The position numbers were made by a program, and so were the translations under genes. A DNA stretch of 64,000 nt. It comes from Candidatus Geothrix odensensis (GTDB taxonomy: Bacteria > Acidobacteriota > Holophagae > Holophagales > Holophagaceae). This document shows positions 46,500-53,730 of this stretch, in pieces (position 1 is the stretch's first letter; each line of letters opens with the position of its first letter). The stretch spans positions 124,001 through 188,000 of the forward strand of contig JADKCH010000004.1 in NCBI GenBank assembly GCA_016714685.1, written 5' to 3'. The notes under the pieces were generated by a model. The model did no database searches. It was not told the DNA's origin and saw only the letters and a program-made list of their open reading frames with translations.

Positions 46500-46515
46500 C
46501 GGCACGGGCTCTGCA
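46500..46515 (+). promoter_or_regulatory. Candidate sigma-54 promoter before flgB
   Basis: CGGCACGGGCTCTGCA has GG at 46501-46502 and GC at 46513-46514, exactly 10 bases between, and GGCACG matches the -24 element. Two positions differ from the consensus (C for T before GG, C for T in TTGC). Transcription would begin near 46526, about 40 bases before the flgB ATG. Confidence 0.5.
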
Positions 46516-46564
46516 TCCCAATCCAGGAAGCCGGGCTCACCCGGCCCATTCTGCAGGGTGCACC

Positions 46565-46984
46565 ATGTTCGACCTGACCAGCGGCAACGGCATGATCCAG
46601 GCCATGGATCGCGGTCTGACCCTGGCTTCCCGGCGCCAGACCCTCATCGCCTCCAACCTGGCCAACCTGGACACGCCGGGCTACCGCACCCGCGATTTCA
46701 GCTTCGAGGGGGCCATGAAGGCAGCCCTGTCTGGGCAAACATCACCCAGTTCGCTCCAGGCAACCCACCCCATGCATCTCCAGGGGAGCACCACCGCCTC
46801 CCTGCCCCCGACCACCGATGCCCTTCGCCCCAACGCCGAACGCAACGATGGCAATGATGTGAGCCTGGACCGGGAGAACATGCTCCTCGCCCGCACCCAG
46901 GGCAACTATCAGATGGCCTCCACCTTCATGCAGGTCGAGCTCCGGAAGCTCTATTCCCTCATCCGAGAAGCGGTGGCGCACTGA
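46565..46984 (+). CDS. flgB: Flagellar proximal rod protein FlgB
   Basis: A 139-residue rod protein of the basal body. The N-terminal rod motif is DRGLTLASRRQTLIASNLAN followed by LDTPGYRTRDFSFEGAM, and the C-terminal helix is LLARTQGNYQMASTFMQVEL. Ala/Ser/Thr-rich sequence fills the middle. Length matches the family. The ATG at 46565 is preceded by a weak GCAGGG. It starts the second flagellar block, behind a sigma-54-like site, and overlaps flgC by one base. Confidence 0.94.
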   Translation: MFDLTSGNGMIQAMDRGLTLASRRQTLIASNLANLDTPGYRTRDFSFEGAMKAALSGQTSPSSLQATHPMHLQGSTTASLPPTTDALRPNAERNDGNDVSLDRENMLLARTQGNYQMASTFMQVELRKLYSLIREAVAH

Positions 46985-47403
46985 TGAGCATCTCCCAGAT
47001 CTACGACATCGCGAGCACCGGCATGGCCGCCCAGCGGCTGCGGGTCCAGCTCATCGCCTCCAACGTCGCCAACAGCGAGACCACCCGGACCAAGGAAGGC
47101 GGCCCCTACCGCCGCCGGGACGCGGTCTTCCAGGCCCAGGACTTGGGCTTCTCCGGGGCCCTGGCCAACGCCGGCGTCCGGGTCGCGGCCATCCGCACCA
47201 GCGACGAGCCCTTCCTCACGCGCTACGAGCCGGGCCACCCGGACGCCAACGCGGACGGGGTGGTGAGCTACCCCAACATCAACCCCACCGACGAGATGGT
47301 GAACCTCACCGAGGCCAGCCGGGCCTACGAGGCCAACATCGCCGTGGTCCGCTCCGCCAAGGCCATGGCCGCCGCCGCCCTGGAGATCCTCCGCGTCCAG
47401 TAG
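46984..47403 (+). CDS. flgC: Flagellar proximal rod protein FlgC
   Basis: A 139-residue rod protein that stacks with FlgB and FlgF. Typical segments are IYDIASTGMAAQRLRVQLIA, SNVANSETTRTKEGGPYRRR and the C-terminal YPNINPTDEMVNLTEASRAY followed by EANIAVVRSAKAM. It follows flgB directly (the stop TGA overlaps the ATG), so translation is coupled. The gene is complete and normal in length. Confidence 0.95.
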   Translation: MSISQIYDIASTGMAAQRLRVQLIASNVANSETTRTKEGGPYRRRDAVFQAQDLGFSGALANAGVRVAAIRTSDEPFLTRYEPGHPDANADGVVSYPNINPTDEMVNLTEASRAYEANIAVVRSAKAMAAAALEILRVQ

Positions 47404-47476
47404 GCTGTCGGAATTTCGACTTGCCCCCCAGCCACCCCCGACCGATCGTGTAAAAGTCCCTTCACCCGAGCCCCCC

Positions 47477-47797
47477 ATGGATCCCCTGCAGAACCTCTCC
47501 CAGCTGTCCCCGCTCAGCCCCGTCTCCGGAACCTCCAAGTCCGGCCTGGGCAGCGCCGCGGGCGGGGCGGACGGGGACCTGGCCTTCGGCGACCTCCTCA
47601 AGCAGGCCCTCCAGGAAGTGAACCAGGCCTCCGCCCAGGCCGAGGATGAGGCACGGAACTTGATGACAGGGGAGAGTGCAGACATGCACACGGCCATGCT
47701 GGCAGTCCAGAAGGCCGATCTTAGCTTCCAGATGATGATGGCCGTCCGATCGAAACTGATCGATGCCTACCGCGAGGTCATGCGCATGCAGATGTAG
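47477..47797 (+). CDS. fliE: Flagellar hook-basal body protein FliE
   Basis: A 106-residue protein that joins the MS ring to the rod. The C-terminal helices carry the family motif: FGDLLKQALQEVNQASAQAE, DMHTAMLAVQKADLSFQMMM and VRSKLIDAYREVMRMQM. The N-terminus is Ser/Leu/Gly-rich and flexible. A 73-base gap follows flgC; it contains a spaced GG/GC pair with an 11-base spacing, which is wrong for sigma-54, so fliE is probably read from the flgB promoter. Confidence 0.94.
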   Translation: MDPLQNLSQLSPLSPVSGTSKSGLGSAAGGADGDLAFGDLLKQALQEVNQASAQAEDEARNLMTGESADMHTAMLAVQKADLSFQMMMAVRSKLIDAYREVMRMQM

Positions 47798-47846
47798 CGC
47801 AGGCCGAGCTTCCCGGCGCGGCCTCACCCCTGACTGAGGAACGCCT

Positions 47847-49535
47847 ATGGCCGGGGAAACCAACCTCGCAGAACAGCTGACCAGCGCCTTCAAGGGCATG
47901 AGCGCCACCCAGCGCGTCATGGTATTCGCCATTTCCATGACAGTGCTGCTGGCCCTGGCCGGCCTGGGCATCTGGGCGGGCCAGGAGACCAAGGGCGTCC
48001 TGGTTTCCAATGTCTCCTCCCAGGAGGCCAGCTCCATCGTGGCCCAGCTCGACAAGATGCAGGTCCCGTACGAGCTGAGCGGGGATCAGCGCACCATCCT
48101 CGTGCCCGAGAGCAAGGTGGGCCCGCTCCGCCTGAAGTTCGCCGGGGACGGCCTCCTGACGGGCGACAAGCTGGGCTTCGAGAAGCTGGAGAACGCCGGG
48201 CTCGGCACCACGGATTTTTCGCAGAAGGTGATCCACCGGCGGGCCATGGAGGCCCAGCTGGCCCAGACCATCAAGGGCCTGCAGCAGGTGGCCGAGGCCA
48301 CCGTCCACATCACCCCGCCCAACGACAGTCCCTTCCTCACCGACAAGGAGGACGCCAAGGCCAGCGTGCTGCTGAAGCTCCGCGGCACGCGCATCCTCCC
48401 GGACGAGAACACCCAGGCCATCGTCAACCTCGTTGCCGCCAGCGTCGAGGGCCTGAAGCCCGAGCAGGTGGTGGTCATCGACCAGTTCAGCCGCATCCTC
48501 TCCCGCACCGGCCGCGATCCCATGGTGGGCGCCAGCGATGCCCAGAAGAAGGTGGCCCGGGAGGAGGAGGACCACCTGGTGCGCCGGGTGACCGACCTGC
48601 TCGAGCCGGTGGTGGGCATCGGCAAGGTGCGCGCCACGGCCCACGTGGAGCTGGACTTCGACAAGGTGAAGATCAACTCGGAGACCTTCGACCCCCAGGG
48701 CCAGGTGGAGCGCAGCATCCAGCAGAAGGATGAGAAGGTGCAGAAACGGGACGCGGGTGCCGGCCTTCCGGGCACCGCCAGCAACGTGGCCCCGGCCACC
48801 GGCGGCGCCTCCGCCAACGTCACCGAGAACTCCGAGAAGAAGGAGACCACCACCAATTTCGAGATCACCAAGACCGTGAGCGCCACGGACAAGGCCACGG
48901 GCACCGTGAAGCGGGTGACCCTGGCCGTGATCGTGGACCACATGTCCGCCTGGGACAAGGACGCCAAGGGCGAGCCCGTCCAGAAGTTCACGGCCCGCAG
49001 CGCCGACGAGCTGAAGAAGATCCGCGACCAGGTGTCCGCCGCCGTGGGCATCCAGCCCAAGCGTGGTGATGAGCTCACCGTGGAGAACATGGCCTTCGCC
49101 ACCCTCCAGGTGAATCCCAAGGAGGAAGCCGAAGCCAAGAAGCAGTTCTGGGTGGACCTCGGCCTGAAGGCCCTGCCCTATGTGGCCTGGGGCGTGGTGG
49201 GCTTCATCGTCTTCTTCATGCTCTTCCTGCCCATGCTCCGGCGCATGTCCGCGGCCATCAACCGGCCGACCCCGCTGCGGGTGGCCAGCGCCGATGGCGG
49301 CGAGGCCTCCATGGCAGGTTCGGGCGGCGGGTCCAGCCGGAAGCCGGTCCAGGTGAAATCCATGTCGGAGATCGAGGCCGAGATCGAGGCCGAGCTCAAC
49401 GCCGACGCGGCCTTCAGCGCCCCGGAGGCCCGGCGCCGCGAACTGATCAAGAAGCGGCTCCAGGACAGCTCCAACGAGGACCCCGAGACCATGGCGTCGC
49501 TGGTGCGCTCCTGGCTTCTCGAGGAAGGACGGTAG
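47847..49535 (+). CDS. fliF: Flagellar MS-ring protein FliF
   Basis: A 562-residue double-membrane-spanning ring protein. The N-terminal helix is VMVFAISMTVLLALAGLGIW, followed by YscJ/FliF ring-building motifs (YELSGDQRTILVPESKVGPL, HRRAMEAQLAQTIKGLQQVA, ATVHITPPNDSPFLTDKEDA), a beta-collar region with a disordered Ala/Gly/Asn stretch, the second helix (VAWGVVGFIVFFMLFLPML), and the C-terminal FliG-binding tail (PETMASLVRSWLLEEGR). Complete and normal in length. It ends three bases before fliG. Confidence 0.96.
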   Translation: MAGETNLAEQLTSAFKGMSATQRVMVFAISMTVLLALAGLGIWAGQETKGVLVSNVSSQEASSIVAQLDKMQVPYELSGDQRTILVPESKVGPLRLKFAGDGLLTGDKLGFEKLENAGLGTTDFSQKVIHRRAMEAQLAQTIKGLQQVAEATVHITPPNDSPFLTDKEDAKASVLLKLRGTRILPDENTQAIVNLVAASVEGLKPEQVVVIDQFSRILSRTGRDPMVGASDAQKKVAREEEDHLVRRVTDLLEPVVGIGKVRATAHVELDFDKVKINSETFDPQGQVERSIQQKDEKVQKRDAGAGLPGTASNVAPATGGASANVTENSEKKETTTNFEITKTVSATDKATGTVKRVTLAVIVDHMSAWDKDAKGEPVQKFTARSADELKKIRDQVSAAVGIQPKRGDELTVENMAFATLQVNPKEEAEAKKQFWVDLGLKALPYVAWGVVGFIVFFMLFLPMLRRMSAAINRPTPLRVASADGGEASMAGSGGGSSRKPVQVKSMSEIEAEIEAELNADAAFSAPEARRRELIKKRLQDSSNEDPETMASLVRSWLLEEGR

Positions 49536-49538
49536 ACC

Positions 49539-50543
49539 ATGGCGAAACTCACCGGCATGCAGAAGGCCGCCGTCCTCATGGTCACCCTCGGTGACGAGAC
49601 CGCCTCGAACATCTTCAAGTACCTCGAGGAGGACGAGATCCAGACGATCTCCCGAGAGATCGCCATCACCAAGCACGTGCAGCCCGAGATCGCGGAAGAG
49701 GTCATGGAGGAGTTCCACACCATGACCCAGGCCCGCAGCTACATCAGCCAGGGCGGCATCGAGTACGCCAAGAAGCTGCTCATCAAGTCCGTAGGGCCCG
49801 AGGTGGCCCGCAAGATCATCGACCGCCTCGTGAAGGCCCTGGAATCCAGCGCCGGCTTCACCAGCCTGGAACGCGCCAACCCCCAGCAGCTCTCCAAGTT
49901 CATCCAGAACGAACACCCCCAGACCATCGCCCTGATCCTCGCGCACCTCAACGCCTCGCAGGCGGCTGAGCTCATCTCCAGCCTGCCCGAGGTGCTCCGC
50001 AGCGATGTGGCCATGCGCATGGCCAGCCTGCAGGAGATCAGCCCCGAGGTGGTGCGCCGCATCAGCCTCATCCTCGAGCAGAAACTGGAGGCCCTGGGCT
50101 CCTTCGCGACGGAAGCCTACGGCGGCGTCCGGGCCGTGGCCGAGCTCTTCAACCGCATGGACCGCAACACGGGCCGGGCGGTGCTCGAGAAGATCGAGAC
50201 GGAGAACCCCCAGCTGGCCGCCAGCATCCGCGACCTCATGTTCGTCTTCGACGACATCCTGCTCATCGACGACAACGGCATCACCGAGATCCTCAAGCGG
50301 GCCGACAAGAAGACCCTCACCATCGCGCTGAAGGGCACCAGCGAGGAGTTGCAGAACCAGTTCTTCCGCAACATGTCCAGCCGCGCCGTGGAGCTCATGA
50401 AGGAGGAGATGGAATTCATGGGCCCCGTGAAGCTCAAGGACGTGGAGAAGTCCCAGCACGAGGTCGTCGAGATCGTCCGGCAGTTGGAGGAGGAAGGCGT
50501 CATCAGCATCGGCGGTGGCGGGGGCGAGGACTATGTCACGTAA
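49539..50543 (+). CDS. fliG: Flagellar motor switch protein FliG
   Basis: A 334-residue rotor protein that contacts the stator. The N-domain starts KLTGMQKAAVLMVTLGDETA and binds FliF, the middle domain has the EHPQ motif (FIQNEHPQTIALILAHL), and the C-terminal torque helix carries the charged residues used with MotA (LMFVFDDILLIDDNGITEIL, KRADKKTLTIALKGTSEELQ, NMSSRAVELMKEEMEFMGPV). All three ARM-like domains are complete. The stop codon overlaps the fliH start by several bases. Confidence 0.96.
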   Translation: MAKLTGMQKAAVLMVTLGDETASNIFKYLEEDEIQTISREIAITKHVQPEIAEEVMEEFHTMTQARSYISQGGIEYAKKLLIKSVGPEVARKIIDRLVKALESSAGFTSLERANPQQLSKFIQNEHPQTIALILAHLNASQAAELISSLPEVLRSDVAMRMASLQEISPEVVRRISLILEQKLEALGSFATEAYGGVRAVAELFNRMDRNTGRAVLEKIETENPQLAASIRDLMFVFDDILLIDDNGITEILKRADKKTLTIALKGTSEELQNQFFRNMSSRAVELMKEEMEFMGPVKLKDVEKSQHEVVEIVRQLEEEGVISIGGGGGEDYVT

Positions 50544-51261
50544 AGGCTTCATCCGCTCGGAGGACCTCCAGGACACCCACCTCGAGGCCTACCCGTACTT
50601 CCCGGTGGACGCCATGGCGACCCGGTCCGGCTTCGAGGAGGGTCTGGATTCGGTTGCTTCCGACCTCGGTGATGGCAGCGCCCATGTCCCCATCGAGCAG
50701 CGGCTCGTGGACCGCCTCCAGGAGGCCGAGCGGCAGGCGCAGGACATCGCGCGGCGGGCCTACGAAGAGGGCTTCGCCTCGGGTGAGGCCGAGGGCCATG
50801 CCTTCGGGGAGAGCCAGTACACGTCCTACATGGCGAGACTGGAGGAGCACCTGCAGGAGCTGGCCTCCACCTCCCTGATGCTGAGGGAGGCCCTGAACGA
50901 GGAGCTGGTGGCCCTTTCCCTGGCCGTGGGCGAGCACCTCGCCGTCCAGCAGATCGAGCAGTCGCCCGGGGCGGTAAAGGCCCTCATGGAGCACATCCTG
51001 GAGGAGCTGCCCTTCCCCCTCCCCCGGGGACGCCGGGAGGGCGAACTGCCCGTGCAGGTCTTCCTCAACCCCGTGGACCTCGAGCGGCTCGGGGATCACT
51101 TCATCGGCCACGCGGGCCTCACGCTCTCGGCGGACGGCAGCCTCTCCCGCGGCAGCCTGCGCATCGAGGCCCCCCACGGCATCCTGAACGGCAGCCTGGA
51201 GCGGCGCCGTGAGCGCCTCATGCAGCTCATCGCCCGCATGCGCGAGGGCGGCGCCCCGTGA
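50533..51261 (+). CDS. fliH: Flagellar export ATPase regulator FliH
   Basis: A 242-residue stator of the export ATPase that holds FliI and binds FliN at the C ring. It has a variable N-terminus, a central helical part with the Gly/Ala-spaced stretch EEGFASGEAEGHAFGESQYT typical of FliH (GxxxG-like repeats), and a C-terminal V-ATPase-E-like domain (VQVFLNPVDLERLGDHFIGH, IEAPHGILNGSLERRRERLM). The ATG lies inside the last codons of fliG, and the stop overlaps the fliI GTG as GTGA. Confidence 0.9.
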   Translation: MSRKGFIRSEDLQDTHLEAYPYFPVDAMATRSGFEEGLDSVASDLGDGSAHVPIEQRLVDRLQEAERQAQDIARRAYEEGFASGEAEGHAFGESQYTSYMARLEEHLQELASTSLMLREALNEELVALSLAVGEHLAVQQIEQSPGAVKALMEHILEELPFPLPRGRREGELPVQVFLNPVDLERLGDHFIGHAGLTLSADGSLSRGSLRIEAPHGILNGSLERRRERLMQLIARMREGGAP

Positions 51262-52619
51262 GCTCCGTGGTGGACCTCGCCAGCCTCGCGACCCGCCTCC
51301 GCGGATTGCCCAAGGGCGACTGGATGGGGCGGGTCACGAAGGTGGTGGGCCTGGTGGTCGAGTCCAGCGGGCCGGACTGCTCCGTGGGTGAGCAGATGCT
51401 GATCCACAGCGCGGATGCCACCGGAAGGCCCCGGCTGGTCCATGCCGAGGTGGTCGGCTTCTCCGGCCAGCGGGTCCTGCTCATGCCCATCGAGGAGACC
51501 GAGGGCATCCGTCCCGGCCTCTGGGTCGAGGGCACCGGCCACCAGTCCGAACTGCCCCTGGCCGAAGCGCTCCTCGGCCGCGTCATCGATCCCCTGGGGC
51601 GCCCTCTGGATGGCGGGCCACCCATCGAGGCCACGGCCCACCTCCCGCTGCAAGGCCCGCCCCCCAACCCCATGCGGCGCAAGCGCATCGACCAGGTCCT
51701 CTCCACGGGTGTCCGGGCCGTGGACGGCTTGTTGACACTGGGCAAGGGTCAGCGCGTGGGCATCTTCTCCGGCTCCGGCGTGGGCAAATCCACCCTCCTG
51801 GGCATGGTGGCCCGCAACACCTCCGCCGAGGTGAACGTCATCACCCTGGTGGGGGAGCGGGGCCGCGAGCTGCGCGAGTTCATCGAGAACGACCTGGGCG
51901 AGGAGGGTCTGAAGCGCAGCGTGGTGGTGGTCTCCACCAGCGACCAGAGCCCCCTGCTGCGCCTGCGCTGCGCCATGGCCGGCACCACTGTGGCCGAGTA
52001 CTTCATGCGCCAGGGCAAGGACGTGCTCCTGATGATGGACAGCGTCACCCGCTTCGCCATGGCCCAGCGCGAGGTTGGCCTCAGCGCGGGGGAGCCGCCC
52101 AGCTCGCGGGGCTACACGCCCTCCGTCTTCGCCCTGTTGCCGCGGCTCATGGAGCGGGCGGGCACCTTCGAGGGCATGGGCTCCATCACGGGCATCTACA
52201 CGGTGCTGGTGGAGGGCGACGACATGAACGAGCCCATCAGCGATGCCGTGCGCGGCATCCTGGATGGCCACGTGGTGCTCTCCCGGAAGCTGGCCTCCAA
52301 GAACCACTTCCCAGCCATCGACGTGCTGGCGAGCCTCTCCCGCCTCTTCAGCGCCTTGGCACCCCCCGAGCAGAAGCAGCTGGCCAGCAAGCTGCGCGAC
52401 CTCATGGCCACCTACCAGGATGCCGAGGACCTCATCCAGATCGGCGCCTACACCAAGGGCTCAAGCACGAGCATCGACCAGGCCATCCAGTTCCAGCCGG
52501 CCATCCAGTCCTTCCTCCGCCAGGCGACGGCCGAAAGTTCCGATCACCGCCAGGCCATGCTGGCCATGGGCCAGATCTTCGGCATTGACCTCGCGCCGTT
52601 CCTGAAAGGCCGTAGCTGA
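51258..52619 (+). CDS. fliI: Flagellar type III export ATPase FliI
   Basis: A 453-residue F1-beta-like ATPase that unloads export substrates. Motifs in order: the beta-barrel start, Walker A GIFSGSGVGKSTLLGMVARN, the catalytic Glu segment NVITLVGERGRELREFIEN, Walker B KDVLLMMDSVTRFAMAQREV, then GEPPSSRGYTPSVFALLPRL and the C-terminal YTKGSSTSIDQAIQFQPAIQ. The GTG start overlaps the fliH stop. Complete and standard in length. Confidence 0.96.
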   Translation: MSSVVDLASLATRLRGLPKGDWMGRVTKVVGLVVESSGPDCSVGEQMLIHSADATGRPRLVHAEVVGFSGQRVLLMPIEETEGIRPGLWVEGTGHQSELPLAEALLGRVIDPLGRPLDGGPPIEATAHLPLQGPPPNPMRRKRIDQVLSTGVRAVDGLLTLGKGQRVGIFSGSGVGKSTLLGMVARNTSAEVNVITLVGERGRELREFIENDLGEEGLKRSVVVVSTSDQSPLLRLRCAMAGTTVAEYFMRQGKDVLLMMDSVTRFAMAQREVGLSAGEPPSSRGYTPSVFALLPRLMERAGTFEGMGSITGIYTVLVEGDDMNEPISDAVRGILDGHVVLSRKLASKNHFPAIDVLASLSRLFSALAPPEQKQLASKLRDLMATYQDAEDLIQIGAYTKGSSTSIDQAIQFQPAIQSFLRQATAESSDHRQAMLAMGQIFGIDLAPFLKGRS

Positions 52620-53068
52620 TGGCCGCCCGCTTCCATTTCCGCCTCGAGCCCGTCCGCAAGCTGCGGGAAGCCCTGGAGCGGGAAGCCGAACGCGCCCTGG
52701 CACGGGCCATCCAGGCGGAGCTAGAAGTCCGGGCCTACCTGGAGTCCCTGGACACTCAGCGCCTCGCCATCTTCGAAGCCCGCCGCCTCGGCGCGGGCCA
52801 GCTGCTCGACCTGGAGCTCTGGCGCGCCGGCGAGCGCTTCCTGGTGGTGCTGGAGCGCCGCCAGGTGGAGGGGTACGAGCGGCTCCGCCAGGCCTCGGCC
52901 CAGGTCGCCGCGGCCCGGGAGGCCCTGACCCACGCCCACCGGGACCACCTGATGCTCGTCCGCCTCAAGGAGCGCCGGGCCCTCCAGCACGAGCAGGAAC
53001 AGCAGCTGCGCGAAGCCCTGGCCATGGATGAGCTGGCCGTCCTCCGCCACCACCGGCAAAGCGCCTAG
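52619..53068 (+). CDS. fliJ: Flagellar export chaperone-like protein FliJ
   Basis: A 149-residue, almost wholly helical coiled-coil protein (RFHFRLEPVRKLREALEREA and LKERRALQHEQEQQLREALA). FliJ proteins form a two-helix stalk that fits in the FliI ring, like the gamma subunit of F1. Sequence is poorly conserved in this family, so position and shape carry the call: it starts on the last base of the fliI stop and precedes the MotE-like gene. Confidence 0.88.
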   Translation: MAARFHFRLEPVRKLREALEREAERALARAIQAELEVRAYLESLDTQRLAIFEARRLGAGQLLDLELWRAGERFLVVLERRQVEGYERLRQASAQVAAAREALTHAHRDHLMLVRLKERRALQHEQEQQLREALAMDELAVLRHHRQSA

Positions 53069-53084
53069 CATCAAGGAGTCCCCC

Positions 53085-53636
53085 ATGAACGCACGCTTCC
53101 TGCTCTGGATCTCGGCGCCCGTCGCGCTGTCCGTGGGCGTGCTCTGGCTGTCGGCCCAGGAGCCGAAGGGTGAGCCGAAGGCCGCCCTGGCCGAGGGCGT
53201 CAAGGTCGCCGAGCTGGCTTCGCAGCTCCAGAACCGTGAGCGGGCCATCGCCCAGAAGGAGGCCGAGCTGCGCCAGCTGGAGCAGCGCCTCACCACCCTG
53301 CAGGCCACCCTGGACAAGGACCGCGGCGACCTCGCCGCCCGGGAGAAGGCCGTCCAGGAGGCCCTGGCCAAGGTCGAGAACCTGAAGCAGCGCCCCGCCA
53401 TCGACCCCCAGATCATCCGCACCTACGAAGCCATGGACCCGGCGGCGGGTGCCCAGGCCATGAAGGAGCTGGCCAGCCAGAACCTGGAAGTCGCGGTGGC
53501 CCTCCTGGCGGGCATGACCCCCAAGAAGGCCGGCAAGCTCATGGACCAGCTGGCCCCCCTGGATGCCAAGCTGGCGGGTCGCCTGTCCGAGCGCGTGGGA
53601 ATGTCGCGCCCCAAGGATCCCGCCGCCGGGGTCTGA
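53085..53636 (+). CDS. MotE-like flagellar protein (MgtE intracellular N domain type)
   Basis: A 183-residue protein with an N-terminal membrane helix (FLLWISAPVALSVGVLWL), a coiled coil of about 70 residues (LQNRERAIAQKEAELRQLEQ, RLTTLQATLDKD), and a C-terminal MgtE-N-like helical domain (IIRTYEAMDPAAGAQAMKEL, AVALLAGMTPKKAGKLMDQL). This layout is that of MotE, the periplasmic or inner-membrane chaperone described in some bacteria as stabilising the stator MotC, and of similar proteins between fliJ and fliK. The exact role here is inferred from layout and place. The ATG follows AAGGAG. Confidence 0.75.
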   Translation: MNARFLLWISAPVALSVGVLWLSAQEPKGEPKAALAEGVKVAELASQLQNRERAIAQKEAELRQLEQRLTTLQATLDKDRGDLAAREKAVQEALAKVENLKQRPAIDPQIIRTYEAMDPAAGAQAMKELASQNLEVAVALLAGMTPKKAGKLMDQLAPLDAKLAGRLSERVGMSRPKDPAAGV

Positions 53637-53676
53637 TGAGGGGCCCCGGCATTGGTCCGTTTCTGCCCAATGACCA

Positions 53677-53692
53677 CGGCACGGTCCTGGCG
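53677..53692 (+). promoter_or_regulatory. Candidate sigma-54 promoter before fliK
   Basis: CGGCACGGTCCTGGCG has GG at 53678-53679 and GC at 53690-53691 with the required 10-base spacing, and GGCACGG matches the -24 element. The -12 box is TGGC rather than TTGC. The start would be near 53703, about 28 bases before the fliK ATG. GG-N10-GC is common by chance in GC-rich DNA, so this is weaker than the flgB site. Confidence 0.35.
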
Positions 53693-53730
53693 GTTGGACC
53701 TCATCCGGATGTTCCGGGATCGAGGCGGCC

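Noticed and set aside
47404..47476. Sigma-54 promoter before fliE
   Set aside because: The GG and GC pairs are 11 bases apart instead of 10.
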